Below, in pieces: positions 16,505 to 24,068 of a DNA stretch of 34,256 nt. This stretch comes from Ruthenibacterium avium (GTDB lineage: Bacteria; Bacillota; Clostridia; Oscillospirales; Ruminococcaceae). The stretch's first letter is position 1, and each line of letters begins with the position of its first letter. Made by a program: the position numbers and the translations under genes. The stretch lies in the NCBI GenBank assembly GCA_019118905.1, contig DWYA01000047.1, forward strand, positions 1-34,256, read 5' to 3'. The notes beneath the pieces were generated by a model. That model made no database searches, was not told the origin of the DNA, and was given only the letters and a program-made list of their open reading frames with translations.

Positions 16505-16513
16505 TGCTATGAT
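16505..16513 (+). promoter_or_regulatory. Extended -10 promoter ahead of ireB
   Basis: TGCTATGAT is an extended -10 element (TGn plus TATGAT). No good -35 box is seen 17 bases upstream. It lies about 100 bases before the ireB start. Confidence 0.4.
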
Positions 16514-16613
16514 TAGGTAACAACTTTTTTACAAAAATGCGTTTGGCGGGCTTTTTTCAGTAGATTCTGCACACTGATTTTCCTGCCGGATGATGAAAGG
16601 GAGGGCCTCTCAA

Positions 16614-16880
16614 ATGGAACAAACAACCAGAATGTTTTCTTTGGAAGAAGAAAAAAGCATTAAAATTAAACAGGTTATGAGCGATGTTTATCAAGCACTT
16701 TCAGAAAAAGGGTACAATCCCATTGGGCAGATTGTCGGTTATTTGTTGTCGGAAGACCCGACCTATATTACTACCCACGATGGTGCGCGCGTCAAAATTC
16801 AATCGGTTGACCGGGATGAATTGCTCAGCGAGTTAGTTTGTTCTTATTTAGGCGTTTGCAACCCGTCCGATGCGCAATAA
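16614..16880 (+). CDS. ireB: IreB family regulatory phosphoprotein (UPF0297)
   Basis: The 88-residue protein matches the IreB family from end to end, with KINIPIGQIVGYLLSEDPTYITTH-like text around residues 36-57 (here YNPIGQIVGYLLSEDPTYI). In Enterococcus the family member is a substrate of the PASTA kinase IreK and controls cephalosporin resistance. Threonines 4 and 5 lie in the N-terminal segment where the family is phosphorylated. The ATG at 16614 follows AAGGGAGGG; an in-frame start eight codons earlier overlaps that site. It faces a PASTA-domain protein gene across a shared terminator. Confidence 0.93.
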   Translation: MEQTTRMFSLEEEKSIKIKQVMSDVYQALSEKGYNPIGQIVGYLLSEDPTYITTHDGARVKIQSVDRDELLSELVCSYLGVCNPSDAQ

Positions 16881-16900
16881 AACCAGTTACATCAAATCAA

Positions 16901-16951
16901 AAAACCGCGGCAAGCGTTTCCTTTCAAAGAATGCTTGCCGCGGTTTTTCTT
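16901..16951. terminator. Bidirectional terminator between ireB and the PASTA pseudokinase
   Basis: A perfect 15-bp stem (16901-16915 with 16933-16947) has a 17-base loop and T-rich sequence on both outer sides. It serves both converging genes. Confidence 0.85.
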
Positions 16952-16970
16952 TTTAAAATTTTAAATTCTT

Positions 16971-18761
16971 TTACGCAGTCGGCTGGCCCTGAGCATTTGA
17001 GGCGCTGGTGCCGGTATCCGTGCCGCCGCCGGTACCGGGGTCAGGCGTCGGCTGTGTGGTTGGCTGCGTGTTGGGGTCCGTTGCAGGCTGCTGCGTAGAG
17101 GACGAAGCAGGAGGCGTCGTTGGCGTCGAAGGCGGCGTCGGCGTGCTGGAAGATGCCGGAGTTTGCACCTCACCGGCCACATCGAGCTGCACAACATCCA
17201 GCTGAAGGTCAACACTGTCGCCTTCCGCAATACTGGAGGCCACCACGTTATCTTTGACATACTGGCCGTTGTTCGTCACAATATTCAAGCGGTACTGAAT
17301 GCCGAGCGACGTCAAATTTGCAATCACCGCATTGACATTATGATTCACGACGGCGGGCATTTTAGCCGTTTTTGCGCCTTGGCTGATTACCAAATGAACC
17401 ATTGTTCCGGTTTTGGTTTCCTCGCCGGGAAGCGGCGTCTGGCGAATCACCACGCCAGCCTCTACGCTGTCGCTGTACTCATATTCCTGGCTGAACATAA
17501 AGTCTTTGGCATAAGACTGATTGCGAATAATATCTTCGTACTTTTGGCCTTTAAACGTCGGCGTCGTCACTGTATTCGTCACCGGAACTGCCTGTGAAGC
17601 GGTGGATGAGGAAGAAACCGCAGACGAGGAAGTGGATGACGAGGACGACGAGGAAGAAGAATCCGCCTCATCCGGCAAAGAGCCTAAAATGGCTACAATA
17701 GAAAAAATCATTACCAGCAAAAAGCCAATGCCGCAGGCAATGATAATTTTCCAATGGCGCGGTGTAAGCACAGCAAGATATGCGCGAATGCCCTTTAAAT
17801 CCTGCCGCGCCTGCGGGGTGGTGAGCTCTTCTAAAAACTCCTGTGCCGACTGGGTACGCTCCTGAGAAGCCACGCGCATAGCCGAAGCAATTGCCGCGGA
17901 AAAATAACCGGGAATCTGCTTTAAAATCGTGTGTGCGGCGGGAAGGTTATCCTGCATTTTGCGCAAGTTTGCCGGGAGAGGCGTGCGCCCCGTAACAGCA
18001 AAATAAAACAGCGCACCCAAGCTGTACACATCGGTGTACGGCCCTTGAAACTCCGCAACAGAATATTGCTCGGGGGCAGCGTAGCCGTCCGCCAAATGCG
18101 GCTTCAACTCGCTTTGCGCCGTCCGCAGCCCCAACGTTGCATAGCCGCACAGCTTCGCTCCGGTGGGGGTAATGCGCACGGTATCCGGGCTGATTCCGCG
18201 GTGCAAAAGCCCGCTTCGGTGCATGGTTTCCACCGCCGTTACCACCGGGGAAAGCAGTGTCAGCGCTTCCTGAGCATTCAAGGGAATGCGCAGTTCATCA
18301 AGGTACTCCATCAGTGTCAGGCCTTCGTCCGCTTCGCGCACGGCATACGCCGTGTTATTCGCTTCCACCAAGTCTAAAACGGCGGTCAAGCCCTCGGCTT
18401 GCCCCAAGCTTACCAGTGTTTTGTAAAGCTCGATAAAATCCATGCAGGTCGTTTTGTACAAAACCTCCCTGCCGGCTTTCGGAATGACGCGCCCATCGGC
18501 AGAACGCGCAGCACAGATGGCAAAGGGAATATACTCCTTTACCACAACGCGCGATTCCGTTTGAGCGTCAATCGCTTCATATTCCACGCCTTCGCCATCC
18601 ACACGAAGGCACTTGGCCAATGTATAACGCCCTGCGAGCAGTGTGTTGACAGGCAGCGCACCCGCCGGGTTGGTATTGACAAAGCTATGCCCGCAGTAAG
18701 GGCATTGCTGCGCGCCGATATCCACCCGCGACATACAGTTGCTGCACACAATCTGTCTCAT
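16971..18761 (-). CDS. Zinc-ribbon Ser/Thr pseudokinase with C-terminal PASTA domains
   Basis: This 596-residue membrane protein has four parts. A zinc ribbon (Cys6, Cys9, Cys20, Cys23) is followed by a protein-kinase-like domain (about 44-315), one transmembrane helix (about 337-360), and an outside part with a poly-Ser linker, two PASTA-type repeats (about 401-530) and a Pro/Thr/Ser-rich tail. The kinase fold keeps the beta-3 lysine (Lys75 in VVVKEY) and the APE motif (229-231). The HRD aspartate is Gly189, the catalytic-loop Asn is Thr194, and the DFG motif reads GYA (206-208). Phosphotransfer therefore looks lost, so it may sense peptidoglycan or lipid II and regulate by binding. AGGAGGG precedes the ATG. 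Confidence 0.88.
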   Translation of the reverse strand: MRQIVCSNCMSRVDIGAQQCPYCGHSFVNTNPAGALPVNTLLAGRYTLAKCLRVDGEGVEYEAIDAQTESRVVVKEYIPFAICAARSADGRVIPKAGREVLYKTTCMDFIELYKTLVSLGQAEGLTAVLDLVEANNTAYAVREADEGLTLMEYLDELRIPLNAQEALTLLSPVVTAVETMHRSGLLHRGISPDTVRITPTGAKLCGYATLGLRTAQSELKPHLADGYAAPEQYSVAEFQGPYTDVYSLGALFYFAVTGRTPLPANLRKMQDNLPAAHTILKQIPGYFSAAIASAMRVASQERTQSAQEFLEELTTPQARQDLKGIRAYLAVLTPRHWKIIIACGIGFLLVMIFSIVAILGSLPDEADSSSSSSSSSTSSSAVSSSSTASQAVPVTNTVTTPTFKGQKYEDIIRNQSYAKDFMFSQEYEYSDSVEAGVVIRQTPLPGEETKTGTMVHLVISQGAKTAKMPAVVNHNVNAVIANLTSLGIQYRLNIVTNNGQYVKDNVVASSIAEGDSVDLQLDVVQLDVAGEVQTPASSSTPTPPSTPTTPPASSSTQQPATDPNTQPTTQPTPDPGTGGGTDTGTSASNAQGQPTA

Positions 18762-18780
18762 TCCGTTCCCTCCTAATGAT

Positions 18781-18843
18781 GAACACTCTTCGTGTTCGTC
18801 CGTATTTCACCGGTTGGCAAAATGAGCCAACCGGACGAAATAC
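18781..18843 (-). terminator. Compound hairpin between yebC and the pseudokinase gene
   Basis: A long stem (18802-18808 and 18810-18818 with 18826-18834 and 18837-18843) has a small internal loop and a seven-base apical loop. A smaller hairpin GAACAC/GTGTTC lies beside it (18781-18797). No clean T-run follows on the minus strand, so termination is uncertain; it could also be a processing or regulatory structure. Confidence 0.4.
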
Positions 18844-18874
18844 CGTACCCTGCTTTCAGCTTCTCCACAAAGCA

Positions 18875-19612
18875 TCAGCGGTCAAGATCTTCCTCGTTTT
18901 CCAAGTTGTGCCATACATTCTGCACGTCGTCATCTTCTTCCAGATGATCCAGCAAAAGGCCCATCTTTTTCAAATCGTCCGGGTCGGTCAAAGCCGTTTC
19001 CGTGGACGGCACCATTTCAATTTCAGCAGAAATAAAGTCGTAACCCTTTTGCTCCAGCGCTTCACGCACCGCGCTGAAATCCTCGGGCTTCGTTGTCACT
19101 TGTGCCACGCCGTCGCTCATATCAAAGTCTTCTGCACCGGCATCGAAAACGTCTTCCATGACGCTTTCTTCGTCCTTATCCTCAACATCCAGCACAATGA
19201 CGCCCTGCTGGGAGAACAAAAAGGCCACGCAGCCGCTGTTGCCCAGATTGCCGCCAAACTTATCGAAATAATGGCGCAGATTTCCGGCGGTACGGTTGCG
19301 GTTATCCGTCAGGGTTTCCACCATCATGGCAATGCCGGACGGGCCGTATCCTTCATAAGTAATGGATTCATAATCATCCTTTTCGCCGCCTTGGGCTTTT
19401 TTGATGACGCGCTGAATATTATCGTTGGGCACGTTAAGGCTTTTCGCCTTGGCAATCAAATCGCGCAGCTTGCCGTTCACGGCGGGGTCGGGGCCGCCCG
19501 CTTTGATGCACACTGCCATCTCACGGCCAATTTTCGTGAAAATTTTTGCGCGCTGGCCGTCGGTTTTTTCTTTCTTTCGTTTAATATTATTCCATTTGCT
19601 ATGTCCGGACAT
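18875..19612 (-). CDS. yebC: YebC/PmpR family protein
   Basis: The 245-residue protein begins MSGHSKWNNIKRKKEKTDGQRAKIF, the invariant YebC start, and has GYGPSGIAMMVETLTDNRNRT in its middle. Members are described as DNA-binding regulators and, more recently, as translation factors that relieve ribosome stalling at proline stretches. I chose the ATG at 19612 because it gives the conserved N-terminus and AGGGAGG lies upstream. It has its own promoter (19668-19696). Confidence 0.93.
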   Translation of the reverse strand: MSGHSKWNNIKRKKEKTDGQRAKIFTKIGREMAVCIKAGGPDPAVNGKLRDLIAKAKSLNVPNDNIQRVIKKAQGGEKDDYESITYEGYGPSGIAMMVETLTDNRNRTAGNLRHYFDKFGGNLGNSGCVAFLFSQQGVIVLDVEDKDEESVMEDVFDAGAEDFDMSDGVAQVTTKPEDFSAVREALEQKGYDFISAEIEMVPSTETALTDPDDLKKMGLLLDHLEEDDDVQNVWHNLENEEDLDR

Positions 19613-19667
19613 CTGCCGAAACCTCCCTAACACTGTTCTGTGATAAAAAATACAGCTTAACTAATTT

Positions 19668-19696
19668 AGTATATCATGCAGTATTTAAAAAATCAA
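19668..19696 (-). promoter_or_regulatory. Sigma-A promoter of yebC
   Basis: On the minus strand TTGATT (19691-19696) and TATACT (19668-19673) are 17 bases apart. Confidence 0.65.
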
Positions 19697-19781
19697 TGCC
19701 AATCCCTTGACAGCCGCTATTTTTTACATCCTCATGCCCTTTGCGTTGTATCTTTCCCGCGGCTCGGCTGCGCATTGCTTG

Positions 19782-21152
19782 TTATTTTAGATTGCGAAGC
19801 CCTTTCGGATAGCGGTTTTTGCACTTTCCGCCCGAACACTTGCCAAAGCCCAGCGGATAGCCATTGCACAATACTGCCGCAAAGCCCTTTTGCGCGGTTT
19901 TTGTTTCAATTTCTTCGCCACGCAGCCAAGCCTGCACCCGCACGTCGGACAATTCCAAACGCTCGGCATTGCCGCACATCGCACCGAACGCCATAAAGAA
20001 CGCATGAGACGGCTCAAACCGATCTTTTACGACTTCGCCCAGTTCCGTGCCGATGCGCAAAATACGCAGCTTTTTCACACCGGAAGGGATGGGCGCCTCG
20101 GGCAGCAGATACAGCAGCTTACCCGCCGAAGCAACGCTTGCCTCGGTGTACTGCGGCAGCATTTCCTGCAAAAATGCGCGGCACTGTGCGGGCATTTCCA
20201 CAGAAAGCTTCCAAGGCGAAATCGGCAGCGCCGCACCGGGCTGCTTTTGCAGCAGTGCCATGAAGTGGCCTTCACCGCCGTGGCATGGATAAATACGTTT
20301 CGTTCGGGTTAAGTCCCACTTGCTTTGCGCACAGCGCTGCGGCTCTCCTGCACTGCCGAAGCCCGCCCGCTCGGATAAATCCAGCAAGGTAAAATCGGGA
20401 TGCTCGTCTAAGAAAGCGCTGATTTGCACCTCGTTTTCTTCGGGGGAAAACGTGCAGGTGGAATAACACAGCAAGCCGCCTGGCTTTAAGCATTGCGCGG
20501 CATCGTGCAGAATTTGTTTTCCCAGTGCGGCACACTGCGCCACCAGCGCCGGGGTATGCTGCTGCTCGGCCTGCGGCTCTTTGCGAAACATACCCTCGCC
20601 GGAACAAGGCGCATCCACCAGCACTTTATCGAATACGCCCGGCAGTGCTGCGGCAATGCGGTCGGTGCTCTCATTCAGCAGAACGGTGTTGGGAAAGCCC
20701 ATGCGCTCCAAATTGCTTTTCAGCGCACCGGTACGGGAAGGGGTGTATTCATTCGACACCAACAACCCCTGCCCTTGCAGCGCCGAAGCCAGCTGTGCGC
20801 TTTTGCCCCCCGGCGCGGCGCACAAGTCCAGCACATACTCGCCGGGCTTGACATCCAGCAGCGCAGCAGGTGCGGATGCACTCGGCTCCTGTACATAGTA
20901 CACACCGGCGTGATAATACGGATGCAGTCCGGGGCGGAATTCGGCATGATCCAGCTCCCAGGATTCCCGGCAAAAGCCGCTGGGATGAGCTGCAATTCCG
21001 GCTTCGTGCCACAGCTCCCGGCCCGGCTTGTCACCAACGCGCATCCGGTTGAGCGTCAGACCGCGATGCACACCGCCTGTCGGGCGGTACCGCTCGTCAT
21101 ATTCACGCCCCAGCAGGGCGCGTTCTCTGGCTTCAAAATAAAAACTGGGCAT
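19782..21152 (-). CDS. rsmF: RsmF/RsmB-type rRNA (cytosine-C5) methyltransferase
   Basis: It is predicted to methylate a cytosine at C5 in 16S rRNA using SAM. The 456-residue protein has the SAM loop LDLCAAPGGK (108-117), the two catalytic cysteines in DAPCSGEGMFRKEP (Cys183) and YSTCTFSPEENE (Cys233), and a C-terminal RNA-binding part (about 300-456). I chose the ATG at 21152 (MPSFYFEARE) because AAGGAGAG lies upstream; the longer open frame adds a hydrophobic stretch that overlaps the promoter and start of the divergent small gene. The exact target base is not known from sequence. Confidence 0.88.
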   Translation of the reverse strand: MPSFYFEARERALLGREYDERYRPTGGVHRGLTLNRMRVGDKPGRELWHEAGIAAHPSGFCRESWELDHAEFRPGLHPYYHAGVYYVQEPSASAPAALLDVKPGEYVLDLCAAPGGKSAQLASALQGQGLLVSNEYTPSRTGALKSNLERMGFPNTVLLNESTDRIAAALPGVFDKVLVDAPCSGEGMFRKEPQAEQQHTPALVAQCAALGKQILHDAAQCLKPGGLLCYSTCTFSPEENEVQISAFLDEHPDFTLLDLSERAGFGSAGEPQRCAQSKWDLTRTKRIYPCHGGEGHFMALLQKQPGAALPISPWKLSVEMPAQCRAFLQEMLPQYTEASVASAGKLLYLLPEAPIPSGVKKLRILRIGTELGEVVKDRFEPSHAFFMAFGAMCGNAERLELSDVRVQAWLRGEEIETKTAQKGFAAVLCNGYPLGFGKCSGGKCKNRYPKGLRNLK

Positions 21153-21217
21153 CCTCGTCTCTCCTTTTTCGGCATAACCGTCCGGCATTTTTTCCTGTTT
21201 TTTCCTTACTTGCATTT

Positions 21218-21247
21218 GCATAACCTCATGTAGGCCAAGCCATAATA
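21218..21247 (+). promoter_or_regulatory. Sigma-G-like (forespore) promoter
   Basis: GCATA (21218-21222) and CATAATA (21241-21247) are separated by 18 bases. This matches the Bacillus sigma-G consensus, roughly GHATR-N18-CATNHTA, at every constrained position. No comparably good sigma-A promoter is present. A start point near 21254 would leave a short leader with the Shine-Dalgarno. Confidence 0.6.
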
Positions 21248-21270
21248 CTAGCATGAAGGAGGTGAAACAC

Positions 21271-21465
21271 ATGGAAAACAAAGCAATGAACAAGACCACA
21301 TCCAGCCGTTCTTCTAAAGCAATGAAGAACAGCACGAACAGCACTGGCAGCAATCATGCTTCCAACTACTCCAACAGCACCAACAGCCGCGGCACGTCTT
21401 TGAAGTCCAATGGTAAAACCACCAGCAGCCGCAGCACAAGCAGCAAAACAACCAACTGCAAATAA
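21271..21465 (+). CDS. Small basic Ser/Thr/Asn-rich protein, probable forespore product
   Basis: I do not recognise this 64-residue protein. Ser, Thr and Asn make up 39 of 64 residues, there are eleven Lys/Arg and a single acidic residue, and no hydrophobic core or signal peptide is seen. KTTSSRS occurs twice (8-14 and 49-55), so the two ends look like repeats. The ATG at 21271 has a very strong Shine-Dalgarno (AAGGAGGTG, about 21256-21264); an in-frame ATG at 21253 lies before that site. A sigma-G-like promoter precedes it and a strong terminator follows, so it is a complete single-gene unit. By composition it recalls the low-complexity gamma-type spore proteins, but that is only analogy. 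Confidence 0.75.
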   Translation: MENKAMNKTTSSRSSKAMKNSTNSTGSNHASNYSNSTNSRGTSLKSNGKTTSSRSTSSKTTNCK

Positions 21466-21480
21466 GCGGTAAAACCGCCA

Positions 21481-21536
21481 AAAGGTACGGCGCACTTGCT
21501 TTTGAAAGCAAAGTATGCTGTACCTTTTTCTTTTTG
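21481..21536 (+). terminator. Terminator of the small Ser/Thr-rich protein gene
   Basis: AAAGGTAC (21481-21488) pairs with GTACCTTT (21520-21527), with further pairing inside (ACTTGCTTT against AAGCAAAGT), followed by TTTTTCTTTTT. The converging mrnC gene can share it. Confidence 0.7.
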
Positions 21537-21554
21537 CGGCAATCCTGTGCGCGT

Positions 21555-21971
21555 TTAGGCGTGCTGTTCCTGCTCTTTGCGCACTTTCACAATCACATCA
21601 AACAGCTCCTCAATGCGGTCGAAGCGATTTTGCAGATACAGCCATCCAAACAGGGCTTCCAGCGCCGTAGAGGCGCGATATTCTTCGGCGGTGGCATGTT
21701 TTGCCACCGTTGCTTTGCTGGCGTTTTTTCCCCGGCGCACCACCGCCTGCTCTTGTTCGGTGAGCAGGGGCAGCAGCGCCTGCAAAAACACAAACTGCGC
21801 CTTGGCAGATACATATTTCACCGCCTCACCATGCAAACGGTTCGGCACAAGGCGCGTGTGTGTGACAAGCAAACGGCGCACCAGCAGCTCATACACGCCA
21901 TCGCCCATAAACGCAAGGGCGAGCGGCGAGTGTTCCCGAATATCAATTTCGCTTTCGCAGTCAAACAGCAT
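21555..21971 (-). CDS. mrnC: Mini-ribonuclease III
   Basis: It is an RNase III catalytic domain without the dsRNA-binding domain, known in Bacillus for maturing 23S rRNA. The 138-residue protein shows LALAFMGDGVYELLVRRLLV at the start (conserved Asp-Gly) and ALEALFGWLYLQNR, the second metal-binding stretch, near the end. I chose the ATG at 21971 (MLFDCESEID) because GAGGAAAGAGAG lies upstream; in-frame starts farther up lie within obgE. It overlaps the end of obgE by the few bases of its ribosome-binding region and is probably co-transcribed with it. Confidence 0.88.
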   Translation of the reverse strand: MLFDCESEIDIREHSPLALAFMGDGVYELLVRRLLVTHTRLVPNRLHGEAVKYVSAKAQFVFLQALLPLLTEQEQAVVRRGKNASKATVAKHATAEEYRASTALEALFGWLYLQNRFDRIEELFDVIVKVRKEQEQHA

Positions 21972-21987
21972 CGTTTGCTCTCTTTCC

Positions 21988-23262
21988 TCAGAATACATAG
22001 TCAAACTCAAATTCTCCAATGCGAATGGTATCGTTTTCCTGAACCCCTTGGCGAATCAGCTCGTCCAAAACGCCTTCATCCGCCAGCTGACGCTGGAAGT
22101 ACTGCAAGCTCTCGTAGTCGTCTACGTCGCTGCCTTCCAAAATGCGCTCCAGCCACGGGGCATCCACATCGAACGTAGTGTCATCCACACGCGACACCGT
22201 AAAGGCACGCGGGTTGACGGCATTCGGGTCGGGCTTCACATATTCCGGCTCGTAAATCGTCACCGGCGGCAGCTCTTTCAAGCGCTCATACACAAGGCCG
22301 GGCAAGCCGTCAATGCCTTGGCGTGTCGCGGCGCTGACCGGCAGGAACGTCAAGTGCTTTTCCTCCTCAATATAGCGGCGGAAAGTCTCCACCTGCTCCG
22401 GCGTGGCGATATCGCACTTATTCGCCAGCACAATCTGGGGACGGGTAGCTAATTCCGGTGAAAAGCGTTCCAGCTCCTCATTGATTTTTTCAAAATCTTC
22501 CACCGGGTCGCGCCCTTCGCAGCCCGATACATCCACCACATGCAAAAGCAGACGGCAGCGGTCAACATGGCGCAAGAAGGCATGACCCAGGCCGACGCCA
22601 TCAGCTGCGCCCTCGATTAAGCCGGGAATATCCGCGGCAACAAAGCTTGCTTCAGGGCCTACCTTGACAACGCCGAGTACCGGCGAAAGCGTGGTAAAAT
22701 GATAGTTGGCAATTTTGGGCTTTGCGGCACTGATAACGGAAATCATGGTCGATTTTCCCACGTTGGGAAAACCAATCAAGCCAACATCAGCAATGAGCTT
22801 CAGCTCCAAGCGCACTTCCATTTCCTCGCCGGGATAGCCGGGCTTTGCAAACTTGGGAATTTGGCGGGTCGGAGTGGCAAAGTGTGCGTTGCCCCAACCG
22901 CCTTTTCCGCCTTTTGCCACCACAACCGGCTCGGAGGAAGAAATATCCGCGATGACCAAGTTCGTTTCGGCATCCCGAATGACGGTGCCGATAGGCACTT
23001 TAATCACGAGGTCGGGCGCATTTTTGCCGCTGCAATTGCTGCCGCGGCCATTTTCGCCGGGCTGTGCAGCGTATTTTCTTTTATAGCGGAAATCCATCAG
23101 GGTAGACAGGTTGGAGTCGCCCTGAAAGACAATATTGCCGCCGCGTCCGCCGTCGCCGCCGTCCGGGCCGCCCGCTGCAACATACTTTTCCCGGTGGAAA
23201 GCCACCGCTCCATCGCCGCCTTTTCCCGCTTTAATGGAAATTTTCGCAGTATCAATAAACAT
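21988..23262 (-). CDS. obgE: Obg GTPase (ObgE/CgtA)
   Basis: This is an essential GTPase linked to 50S assembly and stress signalling. The 424-residue protein has the glycine-rich Obg fold (1-158, with GGPDGGDGGRGG and ENGRGSNCSGKNAPD), the G domain with G1 GFPNVGKST (164-172), DIPG and NKCD, and a C-terminal OCT domain (about 345-424). AAGGAG precedes the ATG. It lies downstream of the rpmA terminator and behind a strong leader hairpin (23283-23316). Confidence 0.97.
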   Translation of the reverse strand: MFIDTAKISIKAGKGGDGAVAFHREKYVAAGGPDGGDGGRGGNIVFQGDSNLSTLMDFRYKRKYAAQPGENGRGSNCSGKNAPDLVIKVPIGTVIRDAETNLVIADISSSEPVVVAKGGKGGWGNAHFATPTRQIPKFAKPGYPGEEMEVRLELKLIADVGLIGFPNVGKSTMISVISAAKPKIANYHFTTLSPVLGVVKVGPEASFVAADIPGLIEGAADGVGLGHAFLRHVDRCRLLLHVVDVSGCEGRDPVEDFEKINEELERFSPELATRPQIVLANKCDIATPEQVETFRRYIEEEKHLTFLPVSAATRQGIDGLPGLVYERLKELPPVTIYEPEYVKPDPNAVNPRAFTVSRVDDTTFDVDAPWLERILEGSDVDDYESLQYFQRQLADEGVLDELIRQGVQENDTIRIGEFEFDYVF

Positions 23263-23282
23263 GTTTTTCTCCTTTTGCTGTG

Positions 23283-23316
23283 GCGGGCTTCGCGCAGGAT
23301 TGCTGCGTCAGCCCGC
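23283..23316 (-). promoter_or_regulatory. Leader hairpin upstream of obgE
   Basis: GCGGGCT and AGCCCGC (23283-23289 with 23310-23316) enclose an inner CGCAG/CTGCG stem (23293-23297 with 23303-23307). It lies within 50 bases of the obgE start and has no T-run. Confidence 0.4.
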
Positions 23317-23342
23317 ATTTCACGGTGACGGATGACGAACAA

Positions 23343-23373
23343 AAAAGCCGAGTCGCATGGCGGCCCGGCTTTT
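23343..23373 (-). terminator. rplU-rpmA operon terminator
   Basis: AAAAGCCG (23343-23350) pairs with CGGCTTTT (23366-23373), and on the minus strand a six-T run follows. It separates rpmA from obgE. Confidence 0.7.
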
Positions 23374-23384
23374 CTTGCGAACAA

Positions 23385-23636
23385 TTATTGCTTAATGCTG
23401 ACCTGCTTGCGGTCACGGCCCAAACGCTCGAAGCATACGCGGCCGTCTACCAAAGCAAACAGCGTGTCGTCGCTGCCGCGGCCGACGTTCTCACCCGGAT
23501 GGATGTGTGTGCCGCGCTGACGCACCAGAATGTTGCCAGCCAGAACGAACTGACCGTCTGCACGCTTTACGCCCAGACGTTTCGACTCGGAATCGCGACC
23601 GTTCTTTGTAGAACCTACACCTTTTTTATGTGCCAT
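23385..23636 (-). CDS. rpmA: 50S ribosomal protein bL27
   Basis: This 83-residue large-subunit protein lies near the peptidyl-transferase centre. It begins directly with MAHKKGVGSTKNGRDSESKR. The N-terminal extension that many Firmicutes carry and that the Prp protease removes is absent; AAGGAGGG sits correctly before this ATG. There is no prp gene between rplU and rpmA, only 18 bases. Confidence 0.97.
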   Translation of the reverse strand: MAHKKGVGSTKNGRDSESKRLGVKRADGQFVLAGNILVRQRGTHIHPGENVGRGSDDTLFALVDGRVCFERLGRDRKQVSIKQ

Positions 23637-23654
23637 GTGTAATACCCTCCTTTA

Positions 23655-23966
23655 TTAGCCGTTGATCTCAGTGATTTCAATTTTGGTGAACGGCTGACGA
23701 TGACCCATCTTGCGCTTAGAGTCCTTCTTGGGACGATAAGTGAGGATGGTCAGCTTCTTGCCCTTGCCGTTCTTCACGACCTTACCGGTTACCGTAGCGC
23801 CGGCAACGGTGGGGGTGCCAAACTTCACGTTACCTTCTTCGCCCACTGCCAAAACAGTGTCGAACGTATAGTTGCTGTCGGCCTCGGCATCCAGTTTCTC
23901 AACATAGATGACGTCGCCCTTCTGCACGCGGTACTGCTTACCGCCTGTCACGATGATTGCGTACAT
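23655..23966 (-). CDS. rplU: 50S ribosomal protein bL21
   Basis: This 103-residue large-subunit protein binds 23S rRNA. MYAIIVTGGKQYRVQKGDVIYVEKL and the KKDSKRKMGHRQPFTKIEI end are diagnostic. It is the first gene of the rplU-rpmA operon, with a promoter overlapping the end of folD and a structured leader. Confidence 0.97.
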   Translation of the reverse strand: MYAIIVTGGKQYRVQKGDVIYVEKLDAEADSNYTFDTVLAVGEEGNVKFGTPTVAGATVTGKVVKNGKGKKLTILTYRPKKDSKRKMGHRQPFTKIEITEING

Positions 23967-24062
23967 AATTTACCCTCATTTTCATTAAGTCTCGCTGGAC
24001 TGAAAGGCGGGTGCAAAGCACCGCTTGTGCTTTCCTTTCGGAAAACGCCCGAACCATGCGGC
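23967..24062 (-). promoter_or_regulatory. Structured rplU leader (L21-leader-like)
   Basis: This leader of about 95 bases can form a hairpin GCGGGTGC/GCACCGC (24007-24014 with 24018-24024, one bulge) or an alternative AAAGCAC/GTGCTTT (24015-24021 with 24027-24033) that uses the same GCAC. A third stem TTTCC/GGAAA is at 24031-24035/24040-24044, and GGCG/CGCC (24006-24009 with 24046-24049) could close the whole. Its place fits the known ribosomal L21 leader of Firmicutes; I did not check the family consensus. Confidence 0.5.
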
Positions 24063-24068
24063 CATATC

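Larger units (their letters stand above)
16242..16613. promoter_or_regulatory. Divergent promoter region between the dnaD-like gene and ireB
   Basis: This 372-base gap has no gene I can support. It contains the minus-strand promoter at 16291-16319, an A/T-rich middle, the extended -10 at 16505-16513, and the ireB Shine-Dalgarno. Nothing else stands out. Confidence 0.5.

Noticed and set aside
21153..21353. Hydrophobic N-terminal extension of the RsmF-type protein
   Set aside because: It overlaps the divergent sigma-G-like promoter and small gene, and the internal ATG at 21152 has a good ribosome-binding site and gives the family start.
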